A DNA stretch of 64,000 bases from Pseudonocardia sp. MH-G8 (GTDB lineage Bacteria > Actinomycetota > Actinomycetes > Mycobacteriales > Pseudonocardiaceae): contig NZ_NKYF01000003.1 in the NCBI RefSeq assembly GCF_002262885.1, positions 62,001 through 126,000 of the forward strand, given 5' to 3'. Within the stretch, counting starts at the first letter, position 1. Each line of letters opens with the position of its first letter. This document shows, one piece after another, positions 36,013-44,387 of this stretch. Below the pieces are notes generated by a model, which saw only the letters and a program-made list of their open reading frames with translations, was not told where the DNA came from and did no database searches. The position numbers and the translations under genes were made by a program.

Positions 36013-36831
36013 TCACCGTTCTCCGCTGCCCGGTGAGCCGGCCCCGGTGAGATGGCGCCGGAACCACGCGGTCAGGCCGGCGTCCACCTCGCGAGCCAGT
36101 GGCAGCTGCGGCGCGGGCTCGATGCCGGGCTCGTCGGCGAGGGGGTGTGCCAACCCGGGGATCGACAGCAGTTCGGCCCGGCTTCCTGAGGCCTCGACCA
36201 GGTCGAACGCGTCGGCCCGCAGGCCCGGGTGGTCCCGCTCGCCGCTGACGACCAGGAGCGGCGCGCGACCGGCGATGACGTCCGCCTTGGTGACGAAGTC
36301 CATGTCGTCGACGGCCTTCTCGGACTCGGCGTCATAGGGGTAGTCGCCCGGGAACAGGCCGACGACCGACCGCATCCGGATGGCGGCGTTCACGACGGCG
36401 GCCGCGAAGACCGGGATCCGGGTGTCGGCGAGGACCCGCAGCGCCACCGCCCCGCCCAGCGAACCGCCGAGCACGCCGACCGGGCCGTCGTCGACCGGGA
36501 GCTGCGCGCGGATCGACTCCAACGCGGCCGGGAACTCCCCGCTCGCCTGCAGGACGAACGGGTGCAGGACGGACATCAGGACGTCCTCGCGCATCAACTC
36601 CAGGCCGGCGTCCATGCTGCCGTCGACCATGCGCGCCCCGCACATCGGCATGCCGAGGTGCACCCGCCACGCGGGCAGGCCGTCCATCGGCAACGCGGCG
36701 GCGAACGCGGCATCGGACCTCGGGGCATCCAGCATGTGCCATGTGACGATCAGCGGCGCGGGGCCCACGACGGCGGGCCGCAGCGCGGTGAACGGCACTC
36801 CGGCGGCCACGCCCGTGATCGGTGGGAGCAT
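36013..36831 (-). CDS. Alpha/beta hydrolase (dienelactone hydrolase/S9-like)
   Basis: A 272-residue alpha/beta hydrolase. The nucleophile elbow is GVLGGSLGGAVAL, a strand with the acid follows (APLLVVSGERDHPGLRADAF), and the catalytic histidine is in LSIPGLAHPLADEP. The N-terminus gives VTWHMLDAPRSDAAFAAALP before the core. It is convergent with the P450 gene, 17 bp away. The substrate is not evident. Confidence 0.85.
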   Translation of the reverse strand: MLPPITGVAAGVPFTALRPAVVGPAPLIVTWHMLDAPRSDAAFAAALPMDGLPAWRVHLGMPMCGARMVDGSMDAGLELMREDVLMSVLHPFVLQASGEFPAALESIRAQLPVDDGPVGVLGGSLGGAVALRVLADTRIPVFAAAVVNAAIRMRSVVGLFPGDYPYDAESEKAVDDMDFVTKADVIAGRAPLLVVSGERDHPGLRADAFDLVEASGSRAELLSIPGLAHPLADEPGIEPAPQLPLAREVDAGLTAWFRRHLTGAGSPGSGER

Positions 36832-36898
36832 GCGGCGACGGTAGGGCCACAGCTACGTGCCACGGAACCGGTTACGCCACCGGCGGAATCACCGCCCC

Positions 36899-37048
36899 TC
36901 ACGCGCGCCGCAGCGCCCACGCCAGCCAGGCGCCTCCGCCGAGGACCAGGACGACCCCTGGCAGCAGCGACGCGACCGCGACCAGCATGACCCCGAGCGC
37001 GAGCGCGCAGGCGGCCCCGCAGAGGTGCAGGACGACGGCCGGGGACAC
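36899..37048 (-). CDS. Putative 49-residue membrane hairpin protein
   Basis: A GTG-started frame of 49 residues with two hydrophobic helices (VVLHLCGAACALALGVMLVA and VVLVLGGGAWLAWAL) and a basic end LRRA. GGCGAG lies immediately upstream, a little close for a ribosome site. The hydrophobic pattern is better than chance for this GC-rich sequence, but no family is recognised. Confidence 0.4.
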   Translation of the reverse strand: MSPAVVLHLCGAACALALGVMLVAVASLLPGVVLVLGGGAWLAWALRRA

Positions 37049-37120
37049 CTCGCCAGCATGCCCCACGATCGGGCGTGGTCAGACCCGTCACCGACACCGG
37101 ACGGCGCGGCCGCGGCACCG

Positions 37121-37126
37121 TATTCT
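37121..37126 (+). promoter_or_regulatory. Possible -10 of the riboswitch transcript
   Basis: TATTCT lies 27 nt upstream of the guanidine riboswitch; no good -35 is seen, but this is the best -10 match in the gap. Confidence 0.4.
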
Positions 37127-37153
37127 GCGAATGGGCCCGCACCTGCGGCACCC

Positions 37154-37193
37154 CCGGACGAGGGACGTCGTACCCGGCACGACAAGACGACGC
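37154..37193 (+). promoter_or_regulatory. Guanidine-III riboswitch (ykkC-III)
   Basis: The stretch CCGGACGAGG, then GTCGTACCCGG, then GACAAGACGACGC matches in order and spacing the guanidine-III aptamer known from Thermobifida fusca, with the compensatory change of the stem to GACGTC/GACGAC. It forms two helices joined by a pseudoknot that bind guanidinium. It ends 37 nt before the ATG of the SMR exporter; CTGTCCCCTGGGGCAG at about 37202-37217 and the GGAGG ribosome site form the likely expression platform. Confidence 0.92.
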
Positions 37194-37230
37194 TCAGCAT
37201 TCTGTCCCCTGGGGCAGTCGGAGGTGCGTC

Positions 37231-37545
37231 ATGGCGTGGATGGTGTTGGTCGTCTCGGGTGTCCTGGAGACGGTGTGGGCGGCGGCGTTGAGCCGCTCCG
37301 AAGGTTTCAGCAAGCTCGGCCCATCGCTCGTCTTCGGCGTCGCGCTCGCGTTCAGCATGGCGGGGCTGGCCTACGCGCTGCGTGAGATCCCGGTCGGCAC
37401 CGGTTACGCCGTCTGGGTGGGGATCGGCGCGGTCGGAACCGCCCTGTACGGGATGGTGGCGCTCGGGGAACCGACCACCGCGCTGCGGCTGTTGTGCCTG
37501 GTGGCGATCGTGGGCGGGGTCGTCGGCCTCAAGTTCGTGCACTAG
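37231..37545 (+). CDS. sugE: SMR-family guanidinium exporter (SugE/Gdx)
   Basis: A 104-residue four-helix small multidrug resistance protein. MAWMVLVVSGVLETVWAAAL has the essential membrane-embedded glutamate (LET), and AYALREIPVGTGYAVWVGIG the SugE-type G..YAVW motif that distinguishes guanidinium exporters from multidrug pumps. It functions as an antiparallel dimer exchanging guanidinium for protons. GGAGG precedes ATG 37231. The guanidine-III riboswitch upstream supports the substrate assignment. Confidence 0.95.
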   Translation: MAWMVLVVSGVLETVWAAALSRSEGFSKLGPSLVFGVALAFSMAGLAYALREIPVGTGYAVWVGIGAVGTALYGMVALGEPTTALRLLCLVAIVGGVVGLKFVH

Positions 37546-37672
37546 GGCCCGGGGTGGGCCGATCAGGCGACGATCACGGATTGTCGCGCCTGTCACGCAT
37601 TGGTGCGATCACGACCGGGCACTCCTCGACCAGCGGGTCGTCAGAGCGGCCCAGGGGCACTCAGGAGGAACC

Positions 37673-37945
37673 GTGACCGTCACCGGAATCATCAGCGCGC
37701 TCGTTGTCGGCATCATCGTCGGAGCACTCGGCCGTCTGGTCGTGCCCGGCAAGCAGAACATCCCGATCTGGCTGACCATCGTCATCGGCATCGTCGCCGC
37801 GTTCATCGGAACCTTCATCGCCGGAGCGATCGGACTCTCCACCGCGGGGTTCTCGATCTGGGAGCTGCTCGTCCAGGTCGTGGTCGCCGCGCTCGGGGTG
37901 TTCCTCGTCGCCGGCGCGTACAGCCGCCGCGGCGTACGACACTGA
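37673..37945 (+). CDS. GlsB/YeaQ/YmgE-family small membrane protein
   Basis: A 90-residue protein with three membrane helices; GIISALVVGIIVGALGRLVVPG is the transglycosylase-associated (YeaQ/YmgE) family start, followed by GIVAAFIGTFIAGAIGLS and a third helix VVVAALGVFLVAGAY. Members are stress-linked in several bacteria, with unknown mechanism. GTG 37673 has AGGAGG 4 nt upstream. Confidence 0.9.
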   Translation: MTVTGIISALVVGIIVGALGRLVVPGKQNIPIWLTIVIGIVAAFIGTFIAGAIGLSTAGFSIWELLVQVVVAALGVFLVAGAYSRRGVRH

Positions 37946-37956
37946 CGCCAGGCCAC

Positions 37957-37995
37957 ACGACGCCGGGTCCACTTGCGCAGTGGGCCCGGCGTCGT
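37957..37995 (+). terminator. Intrinsic terminator
   Basis: A 17-bp stem with one G-T pair (37957-37973 with 37979-37995) and 5-nt loop follows the YeaQ-type gene by 11 bases. Confidence 0.85.
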
Positions 37996-38065
37996 CGTGC
38001 GTGGGGCGTGACCGGCCGGCGGGCGAGGCATGATCGGTCGAAAGCCGACCTGCGACAGGAGATCC

Positions 38066-39028
38066 ATGCCGATCCCGCCCACCTTCGACGACGTCCGGGC
38101 CGCCGCGGAGCGGATCCGCGGCCACGCGCACCGCACGCCGGTGCTGACCTCGCGCCGCGTGGACGCCGAGGTCGGCGCCCGCCTGTTCTTCAAGTGCGAG
38201 AACTTCCAGCGGATGGGGGCGTTCAAGTTCCGCGGCGCCTTCAACGCGCTCTCCCGGCTGGACGCCGAGCAGGGCCGCGCCGGGGTGGTCGCCTACTCCT
38301 CGGGCAACCACGCCCAGGCCGTCGCGCTGTCGGCGCGCATCCTCGGTATCCCGGCCACGATCGTCATGCCGCACGACGCACCGGAGGGCAAGGTGGCGGC
38401 GACGCTCGGGTACGGCGCGTCGGTCGTGCGGTACGACCGCTACACCGAGGACCGCGAGGAGATCGGCCGCGCGCTGGCCGCGGACGGCGGGCTCGCGCTC
38501 GTCCCGCCGTACGACCACGCGGACGTGATGGCGGGGCAGGGCACCGCCACCCTCGAGCTGCTCGAGGACGTCGGCGAGCTGGACGCGCTGTTCGTCTGCC
38601 TGGGCGGTGGTGGCCTGCTCTCCGGTGCGGCGCTCGCCGCACGGGCGCTCTCACCCGCGTGCCGGATCGTCGGCGTGGAACCGGAGGCGGGCGACGACGG
38701 TCTCCGATCGCTGCGCAGCGGCTCCATCGTCCACATCGACACACCGGTCACCATCGCCGACGGCGCCCAGACCCAGCACCTCGGCGTCCTCCCGTTCGAG
38801 ATCATCCGCCGGGACGTGGACGACATCGTCACCGCGAGCGACGCGGAGCTCGTGTCCGCGATGCGGGTGTTCGCGTCGACGATGAAGATCGTCGTGGAGC
38901 CGACGGGCTGCCTCGCCTTCGCGGCCGTGCGCCGGCTGCGCGCCGAGCTCGCCGGGCAACGCGTCGGGGTGGTCGTGAGCGGCGGGAACATCGACCTCGA
39001 CCGCTTCGCGGCACTGGTCACGGGCTGA
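38066..39028 (+). CDS. PLP-dependent threonine/serine dehydratase
   Basis: A 320-residue fold-type II PLP enzyme, like catabolic threonine ammonia-lyase or serine racemase. The PLP lysine is in MGAFKFRGAFNAL, the SSGNHAQAVAL loop binds substrate carboxylate, and the glycine-rich phosphate loop is CLGGGGLLSGAALA. It lacks the C-terminal regulatory domain of IlvA. GACAGGAGATCC before ATG 38066 gives the start. The exact substrate could be threonine, serine or hydroxyaspartate. Confidence 0.88.
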   Translation: MPIPPTFDDVRAAAERIRGHAHRTPVLTSRRVDAEVGARLFFKCENFQRMGAFKFRGAFNALSRLDAEQGRAGVVAYSSGNHAQAVALSARILGIPATIVMPHDAPEGKVAATLGYGASVVRYDRYTEDREEIGRALAADGGLALVPPYDHADVMAGQGTATLELLEDVGELDALFVCLGGGGLLSGAALAARALSPACRIVGVEPEAGDDGLRSLRSGSIVHIDTPVTIADGAQTQHLGVLPFEIIRRDVDDIVTASDAELVSAMRVFASTMKIVVEPTGCLAFAAVRRLRAELAGQRVGVVVSGGNIDLDRFAALVTG

Positions 39029-39087
39029 CCGGCGGCCCGGGCCGCAGCGCCCCCTAGGATCCGCGATCATCCGACGACGGGATCGCG

Positions 39088-39591
39088 ATGCCATCGTTGC
39101 GCGCACTGGCCGCCACCGCGGCCCTGTTGCTCTGCGGGGGATGCTCGATGGCCGGCGGACCTGCCGCGCCTCCCGTCGCCGACCCGACCCCCGCGCACTG
39201 CGCGGAGACGTCCGCCACCCCGACCACGGACCGGCCACCCGCCCTGGCCTCCACCACCAGTGCCTGGTTCGGGCAGGGAGACCTGTGGGTCGGCCTGCCC
39301 GACTACCCGCCCACCGCTCAGGGCGACGCCCTCGTGCTGCGGTTCCCCGTGGTGACGCTCGCGCGGGGTGAACCGACGAGCACGCGGGGCGCACCCGTCG
39401 TCACGGCCGCGCGCGTGGATGCGGCGGGCGAGGCGCCGGGTCAGATCGGTGCGTTCTCACGGGCGTACGGCACCGACGAGCTCTCCTTCTGGCCCGCCTC
39501 GGTCGCCTTCCCCGATCCCGGCTGCTGGGCCGTCACCGGGCTGCTGGGCAGCGCCTCCCTGCGGTTCACGGTGGCGGTGGCGCAGCCGTGA
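39088..39591 (+). CDS. Secreted lipoprotein, unknown function
   Basis: A 167-residue protein with a lipoprotein signal (ALAATAALLLCGGCSMAGG, lipidated cysteine near residue 19). The mature part has ASTTSAWFGQGDLWVGLPDY and GCWAVTGLLGSASLRFTVAV, which resembles small extracellular beta-sandwich proteins. No named family is recognised. It is convergent with the second P450 gene, only 4 bp between stops. Confidence 0.8.
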   Translation: MPSLRALAATAALLLCGGCSMAGGPAAPPVADPTPAHCAETSATPTTDRPPALASTTSAWFGQGDLWVGLPDYPPTAQGDALVLRFPVVTLARGEPTSTRGAPVVTAARVDAAGEAPGQIGAFSRAYGTDELSFWPASVAFPDPGCWAVTGLLGSASLRFTVAVAQP

Positions 39592-39595
39592 CGGG

Positions 39596-40879
39596 TCAGG
39601 GCGCGAGCTCGACGGGCAGCGCGTCGACCCCGAACACGAAGGACAGCTTCCGGAACGACAGCTCCGAGGTCTCGGCTCCGAGCCGGATCCCGGGGAACCG
39701 CCGCACGAGCGCCGGGTAGGCGGCGCGCAGCTCCATCCGGGCCAGTTCGGCGCCGATGCAGCGGTGCAACCCGTGCCCGAAGGCGAGGTGGGGGCGGCCG
39801 GGACGCGCCGGGTCGAACCGTTCCAGCTCCCCGTCGACGCCGTCGCGGTTGGCGCCGCTGAGGGAGCAGAGCACGATGTCGCCCTCCTCGATCGTCTGGT
39901 CACCGATGCGCACGCGTTCACGGGCGAACCGGGGGAACGCCACCTGCACGACGGAGAGGTAGCGCAGCAGCTCGTCGACGAACGGCTCGACCGCGTCGTC
40001 GCGGTCGCGGATCGCGTCGCGGCTCTCCGGGTGCTGCAGCAGCACGATCGTGCCGAGCGCGAGCATGCTCGCGGTGGTCTCGAGCCCACCGGTGAGCAAC
40101 CCGTCGGCCAGGCCCGCCAGCTCGTGGTCGGAGATGTCGTCACCGTGCTCGCGCACGAGCCTGCCCAGCAGCCCGTCACCGGGCTCCACGCGCTGCTTCT
40201 GCACGATCTCCAGCAGGTACTCCATCGACTCCGAGATCGCACCGAGCGACCCGTTGACCCCGCCCAGCAGGTCGAACCGGGTGGTGCTCAGCCGCTGGAA
40301 CTCCGCGCGGTCGGAGTAGGGCACGCCGAGCAGCTCGCAGATCGTGAGCGACGGGATCGGCAACGCGAAGCTCTGCACCAGGTCGACCGGTCGGCCTGCC
40401 GCGACGGCCGCGGCCATCTCGTCCAGCTGACCATCCACGATCGCCTCGATGCGCGGGGCGAGCCTGCGCAGCCGGTGCCCGGTGAACTCGGGTGTGAGCA
40501 GCCTGCGCAGCCGGGTGTGGTCGGGCGGATCGGTGAAGCCCAGGCCCCCCGGGTTCTGCTCGGCGGTGATCCCGACGGTGCCGATCAGGTGGGTGAAGTC
40601 GTTGCTGAAGGAGCTTCCGGCCGCGAGCACCGTCCTGGTCTCCTCGTAGCCGGTGACCAGCCAGGCCCGCAGCCCGAACGGCAGCTTCATCCGGCTGACC
40701 GGCTCCGACGCACGCCGGTGGCCGAGCTCGGCCACCGGGTCGAGCCCTTCGCGCTGCAACGGCACGAGCGCCGAGTCGGGGAGCATCGACAGCAACGCGT
40801 CGGTGTCCCCCGAGCTCTTCTTGCGCCCCAGACGCAGGCGCGCGAGCGTTCGGATGATGCGTGCCCGGGCCCCCCGCAT
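39596..40879 (-). CDS. Cytochrome P450
   Basis: A 427-residue soluble P450. The I-helix is LLTGGLETTASMLALG, where glutamate replaces the usual Asp of the A-G-x-D-T-T motif; ExxR is DELLRYLS; the haem loop is FGHGLHRCIGAELARMELRA. ATG 40879 is preferred to the longer frame because TAGAGT lies 7 nt upstream, a leaderless start, and the basic N-terminus ARARIIRTLARLRLGRKK begins there. It is unrelated in context to the first P450. The substrate is unknown. Confidence 0.92.
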   Translation of the reverse strand: MRGARARIIRTLARLRLGRKKSSGDTDALLSMLPDSALVPLQREGLDPVAELGHRRASEPVSRMKLPFGLRAWLVTGYEETRTVLAAGSSFSNDFTHLIGTVGITAEQNPGGLGFTDPPDHTRLRRLLTPEFTGHRLRRLAPRIEAIVDGQLDEMAAAVAAGRPVDLVQSFALPIPSLTICELLGVPYSDRAEFQRLSTTRFDLLGGVNGSLGAISESMEYLLEIVQKQRVEPGDGLLGRLVREHGDDISDHELAGLADGLLTGGLETTASMLALGTIVLLQHPESRDAIRDRDDAVEPFVDELLRYLSVVQVAFPRFARERVRIGDQTIEEGDIVLCSLSGANRDGVDGELERFDPARPGRPHLAFGHGLHRCIGAELARMELRAAYPALVRRFPGIRLGAETSELSFRKLSFVFGVDALPVELAP

Positions 40880-41052
40880 GGAAGCGACTCTATGCAGGAT
40901 CCGGGCACCGGTGTCGAGGGCCACCCGCACCGCCGTCGGTGAGGAACACCGCCGACGCGGCAGCCAGCTCATCGGGAACCCTTCCACCCTGAGATGACGG
41001 CTCCCCTCGTGCCAGCATCGCGGGTACCGACTTCGAGCTGACAGGGGCCCCG

Positions 41053-41700
41053 ATGTCCACCCAGGACCGGCCACGGCGGATGTTCAGCCGCTACTACGCC
41101 CGGCTCAGCGAGCGCCTCGACGCCGAGGGCCTCGCCGCGCTGCGATCCGAGCTGCTGGCCGGCCTGACCGGGCAGGTCGTCGAGATCGGCTGCGGCAACG
41201 GCCGCAACTTCGCCCACTACCCACCGGCGGTGACGGGCGTGGTCGCGATCGAACCCGAGCCGTTCCTGCGCGATCTCGCCACGCGCGCCGCGGCGGGCGC
41301 CGCCGTGCCCGTCAGCGTCCGCCCGGGCACCGCGGAACATCTGCCGCTGCCCGACGCCTGCGCCGACGCCGCGGTGCTGTGCCTCGTCATGTGCTCGCTG
41401 CCGGCCCGTCGGGAGGCGTTGGCCGAGATCCGGCGCGTGCTGCGCCCCGGCGGCACGCTGCGGTTCCTCGAGCACACCCTCGCCGGCACCCGCGGGCTGC
41501 GGATCGTGCAGCGCGTCGCCGACGCCACGCTCTGGCCGCTGCTCACGGGTGGTTGCCACACGGCCACCGAGCCCGTCACCGACATCGAACGGGCCGGGTT
41601 CGAGATCACGCGGCTGCGACGGCTGCGCTTCCCCGACATCCGCCTCACCCAGCCCTCGACACCCCACGTCCTGGGCCGGGCCCGCGCACCCCGCACGTGA
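41053..41700 (+). CDS. Class I SAM-dependent methyltransferase
   Basis: A 215-residue methyltransferase. Motif I is VVEIGCGNGRNFAHYP, the acidic loop is VVAIEPEPFLRDLA, and LPDACADAAVLCLVMCSLP and LRPGGTLRFLEHTLAGTRGL are motifs II and III of the UbiE/type 11 group. A pair of cysteines (LCLVMCS) occurs in the core. It precedes a second methyltransferase gene by 31 bp on the same strand. The substrate is unknown. Confidence 0.88.
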   Translation: MSTQDRPRRMFSRYYARLSERLDAEGLAALRSELLAGLTGQVVEIGCGNGRNFAHYPPAVTGVVAIEPEPFLRDLATRAAAGAAVPVSVRPGTAEHLPLPDACADAAVLCLVMCSLPARREALAEIRRVLRPGGTLRFLEHTLAGTRGLRIVQRVADATLWPLLTGGCHTATEPVTDIERAGFEITRLRRLRFPDIRLTQPSTPHVLGRARAPRT

Positions 41701-41731
41701 GGCGGTCGCCGGCTTCGTAGCATCCCGGCCC

Positions 41732-42406
41732 GTGACCGACACCGCGCACCTGACCGACACCGCGCACCTGGCCGCGACGAGGGCCGGCTACGACGCCATG
41801 GCCGAGCAGTACGCCGAGGTGTTCGGCGCCGCGCTGGACGAAGCCCCGCTCGACCGGGGGTTGCTGGGCGGCTTCGCCGAGCTGGTCCGGCGCGACCACC
41901 CCGACCCGCAGCTGCTCGAGGTCGGTTGCGGGCCGGGCACCGTCGCGGGCCACCTCCACCAGCTCGGGATGCCCGTACGCGGGATCGACCTGTCGCCCGC
42001 CATGGTCGGGCTCGCGCGCCGTGCCCACCCGGACATCAGCTTCGAGGTGGGCGAGATGGGCGCACTCGACGCCGCGGACGCGAGCGTGGCCGGTCTGATC
42101 GCCTGGTACTGCGTCATCCACGTCCCGGCCGCCCAGCGTCCGGGGGTGATCGGCGAGTTCCACCGGGTGCTCCGGCCCGGCGGGTACGCGCTGCTGGCCT
42201 TCCAGGTGGGCGACGACACCCTGCGCCTCGACGAGGCCTTCGGCCACGAGGTCTCGCTGGATTTCCACCGCCTGCAACCCGACGCGGTCATCTCCCTGCT
42301 CGAGGACGCGGGCTTCGCGCTCACCGCCTGCCTCGTCCGGGCGCCCGACTCGGCCACCCCGGCCGCGAAGGTCCCGCAGGGCTTCGTCATCGCCAGGAAG
42401 CCCTGA
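41732..42406 (+). CDS. Class I SAM-dependent methyltransferase
   Basis: A 224-residue methyltransferase. LLEVGCGPGTVAGHLHQLG is motif I, VRGIDLSPAMVGLARR the acidic loop and HRVLRPGGYALLAFQVGDD motif III. The N-terminus carries two copies of TDTAHL encoded by an exact 18-bp tandem repeat (41735-41770). GTG 41732 has TAGCAT 8 nt upstream, a probable leaderless start, so it may be expressed apart from the preceding methyltransferase. Its substrate is unknown. Confidence 0.88.
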   Translation: MTDTAHLTDTAHLAATRAGYDAMAEQYAEVFGAALDEAPLDRGLLGGFAELVRRDHPDPQLLEVGCGPGTVAGHLHQLGMPVRGIDLSPAMVGLARRAHPDISFEVGEMGALDAADASVAGLIAWYCVIHVPAAQRPGVIGEFHRVLRPGGYALLAFQVGDDTLRLDEAFGHEVSLDFHRLQPDAVISLLEDAGFALTACLVRAPDSATPAAKVPQGFVIARKP

Positions 42407-42428
42407 GCGGGCGACCTCGACCACGACG

Positions 42429-42463
42429 AACGCCGGGTCTCCCTGGTCGGGAGGCCCGGCGTT
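42429..42463 (+). terminator. Intrinsic terminator
   Basis: A 15-bp stem with one G-T pair (42429-42443 with 42449-42463) and 5-nt loop lies between the methyltransferase and the convergent tRNA. Confidence 0.82.
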
Positions 42464-42478
42464 GCGCCAGCTCAGGCT

Positions 42479-42566
42479 TGGCGGTAGCGGTGGGATTTGA
42501 ACCCACGGACGCTTGCACGTCACGCGCTTTCGAGGCGCGCTCCTTCGGCCGCTCGGACACGCTACC
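42479..42566 (-). tRNA. tRNA-Ser (anticodon CGA)
   Basis: On the minus strand GGTAGCG (from 42566) pairs with CGCTACC (42489-42483), with G as discriminator and an encoded CCA (42481-42479). The loop CTCGAAA between CGCGC and GCGCG gives anticodon CGA; the variable arm is long and the T arm GTGGGTTCAAATCCCAC is canonical. It differs from the tRNA-Ser(GGA) gene at 31308 by having CCA encoded. Confidence 0.96.
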
Positions 42567-42672
42567 GCCGACGAGCTTACAAGGTCCGTCCCGCCCGGCC
42601 CGCCGGTGGGGGCAGCGCCTCGTCGACCGCGCTGGTTGCCGCCCCGGCGAGGCGGTCCGGCAGAATCCACCG

Positions 42673-43530
42673 GTGATCTCCTCGTCCGCAGGCCGGCGCG
42701 TGCTCGCGACCGCCGTCCTCGTCCTCTCCGTGGCCGCGTGCGCGCCGGAGCCGGCTGCTCCCCCCGCGGCGGGCGGGTCCTGCGAGCCGGGGGCCCTGCC
42801 CACCCTCGCCGCCGGCACGCTCACGGTCGGCACCGACCAGCCCGTCTACCCGCCCTGGTACCGCGATGACGACCCGAGCTCGGGCCGGGGCTTCGAGAGC
42901 GCCGTGGCGTACGCGATCGCCGACGAGCTCGGCTACCCGCGGGAACAGGTGACCTGGGCCCGCGTGCCGTTCAACGCGGCCGTCCAGCCGGGCCCGAAGA
43001 CCTACGACCTGAACCTCACCGAGTTCTCGATCACGCCGGAGCGGGCGCAGGCCGTCGACTTCTCCGCGCCCTACTACGACGTGAAGCAGGCGGTGGTCGC
43101 CCTGTCGTCGAGCCCGCTCGCCGGCGCCACCTCGCTCGCCGAGCTGAAGGACGTGCGGCTGGGCGCGCAGGTCGGCACCACCAGCTACGACGCGATCATC
43201 GACCAGATCGCGCCGTCGGCGCAGCCCGCGGTGTTCAACACCAACGACGACGCGAAGCTGGCGCTGACCAACGGCCAGGTGGACGCGATCGTGGTCGACC
43301 TGCCCACGGCCTTCTACATCACCTCCGCGGAGCTGGAGGGCTCCACGATCGTCGGCCAGCTGCCGCTCGGTGAGGGCACGCCCGAGCAGTTCGGCGCCGT
43401 GCTGGACAAGGACAGCGCCCTGACCACCTGCGTCACCCAGGCAGTGGAGCGGCTGCGCGAGGACGGCACGCTCGCCGCGCTCGAGGACGAGTGGCTGGAC
43501 TCGGCGGGATCGGCACCGGAGCTGCGGTGA
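42673..43530 (+). CDS. Polar amino-acid ABC importer, binding lipoprotein
   Basis: A 285-residue family 3 solute-binding protein. The lipobox is VLSVAACAP; the mature part opens TLTVGTDQPVYPPWYRDDDP and contains DLNLTEFSITPERAQAVDFS and AQVGTTSYDAI, as in glutamine or cystine binding proteins. GTG 42673 has CAGAAT 6 nt upstream. Its stop overlaps the permease start (GTGA), so three genes form a tight unit. The bound amino acid cannot be named. Confidence 0.93.
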   Translation: MISSSAGRRVLATAVLVLSVAACAPEPAAPPAAGGSCEPGALPTLAAGTLTVGTDQPVYPPWYRDDDPSSGRGFESAVAYAIADELGYPREQVTWARVPFNAAVQPGPKTYDLNLTEFSITPERAQAVDFSAPYYDVKQAVVALSSSPLAGATSLAELKDVRLGAQVGTTSYDAIIDQIAPSAQPAVFNTNDDAKLALTNGQVDAIVVDLPTAFYITSAELEGSTIVGQLPLGEGTPEQFGAVLDKDSALTTCVTQAVERLREDGTLAALEDEWLDSAGSAPELR

Positions 43531-44387
43531 CGACGACAGCCGGGACGACGACGGCCGGGCTCAGCCCGCTCGCGCAGGAACGCCACGCGTACCGGCGGTC
43601 CCGGGCCCGCCGCTCCACGCTGGTGGCGCTCGTCTCCACGCTGGTGTTCGCCGCGGCCGTCGTCCTCGGCGTCACGAGCTCGCCGGGCTGGCCGCGCGTG
43701 CAGGACACGTTCCTCGACCTGGAGGTCGGCTGGTCGGCGCTGCCCGACGTGCTGGCCGGGCTGTGGCTCAACGTCCGCGTGCTCGTGGTCGCCGAGCTCG
43801 GCATCCTCGTGCTGGGCCTGGTGATCGCGGTGCTCCGGACGCTGCGCGGACCCGTGTTCTTCCCGCTGCGCGCGCTGGCCACCGGCTACGTCGACCTGTT
43901 CCGCGGGGTGCCGCTGCTCATCGCGCTGTACCTGATCGGATTCGGGTTGCCCGCGCTGCGCCTGCAGGGGGTGCCCACCGACGTGGCCGTGCTCGGCACG
44001 ATCACGCTGATCCTCGTGTACTCCGCCTACGTCGCCGAGGTGTTCCGGGCGGGTATCGAGTCCGTGCACCCCTCCCAGCGGGCCGCGGCGCGCTCGCTCG
44101 GCCTCACCCACCGGCAGTCGATGCGACTGGTGATCCTCCCGCAGGCGGTGCGGCGGGTGCTGCCGCCGCTGCTCAACGACTTCGTCGCGCTGCAGAAGGA
44201 CGTCGGGCTGATCTCCGTGCTCGGGGCCGTCGACGCCATCCGCGCGGCGCAGATCGCCTCCGCGCGCACCTTCGACTTCACGCCGTACGTGCTGGCGGCC
44301 CTGCTGTTCGTGCTGCTCGCGATCCCGACCGGTCGGATCGCCGACGCCGTGGCCGCCCGCGCGGCCCGCCGGGAGGGACTGCGATGA
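43527..44387 (+). CDS. Polar amino-acid ABC importer, permease
   Basis: A 286-residue HisM/GlnP-type permease. After a cytoplasmic lead (SPLAQERHAYRRSRARRST) come the helices; GLWLNVRVLVVAELGILVLG and GYVDLFRGVPLLIALYLIGF are typical, with the EAA loop HPSQRAAARSLGLTHRQSMR followed by LVILPQAVRRVLPPLLNDFV. GTG 43527 overlaps the stop of the binding-protein gene. Confidence 0.93.
   Translation: MTTTAGTTTAGLSPLAQERHAYRRSRARRSTLVALVSTLVFAAAVVLGVTSSPGWPRVQDTFLDLEVGWSALPDVLAGLWLNVRVLVVAELGILVLGLVIAVLRTLRGPVFFPLRALATGYVDLFRGVPLLIALYLIGFGLPALRLQGVPTDVAVLGTITLILVYSAYVAEVFRAGIESVHPSQRAAARSLGLTHRQSMRLVILPQAVRRVLPPLLNDFVALQKDVGLISVLGAVDAIRAAQIASARTFDFTPYVLAALLFVLLAIPTGRIADAVAARAARREGLR

Noticed and set aside
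42513..42869. Plus-strand frame starting inside tRNA-Ser(CGA)
   Set aside because: It overlaps the tRNA and the signal peptide region of the binding protein in another frame; no support.
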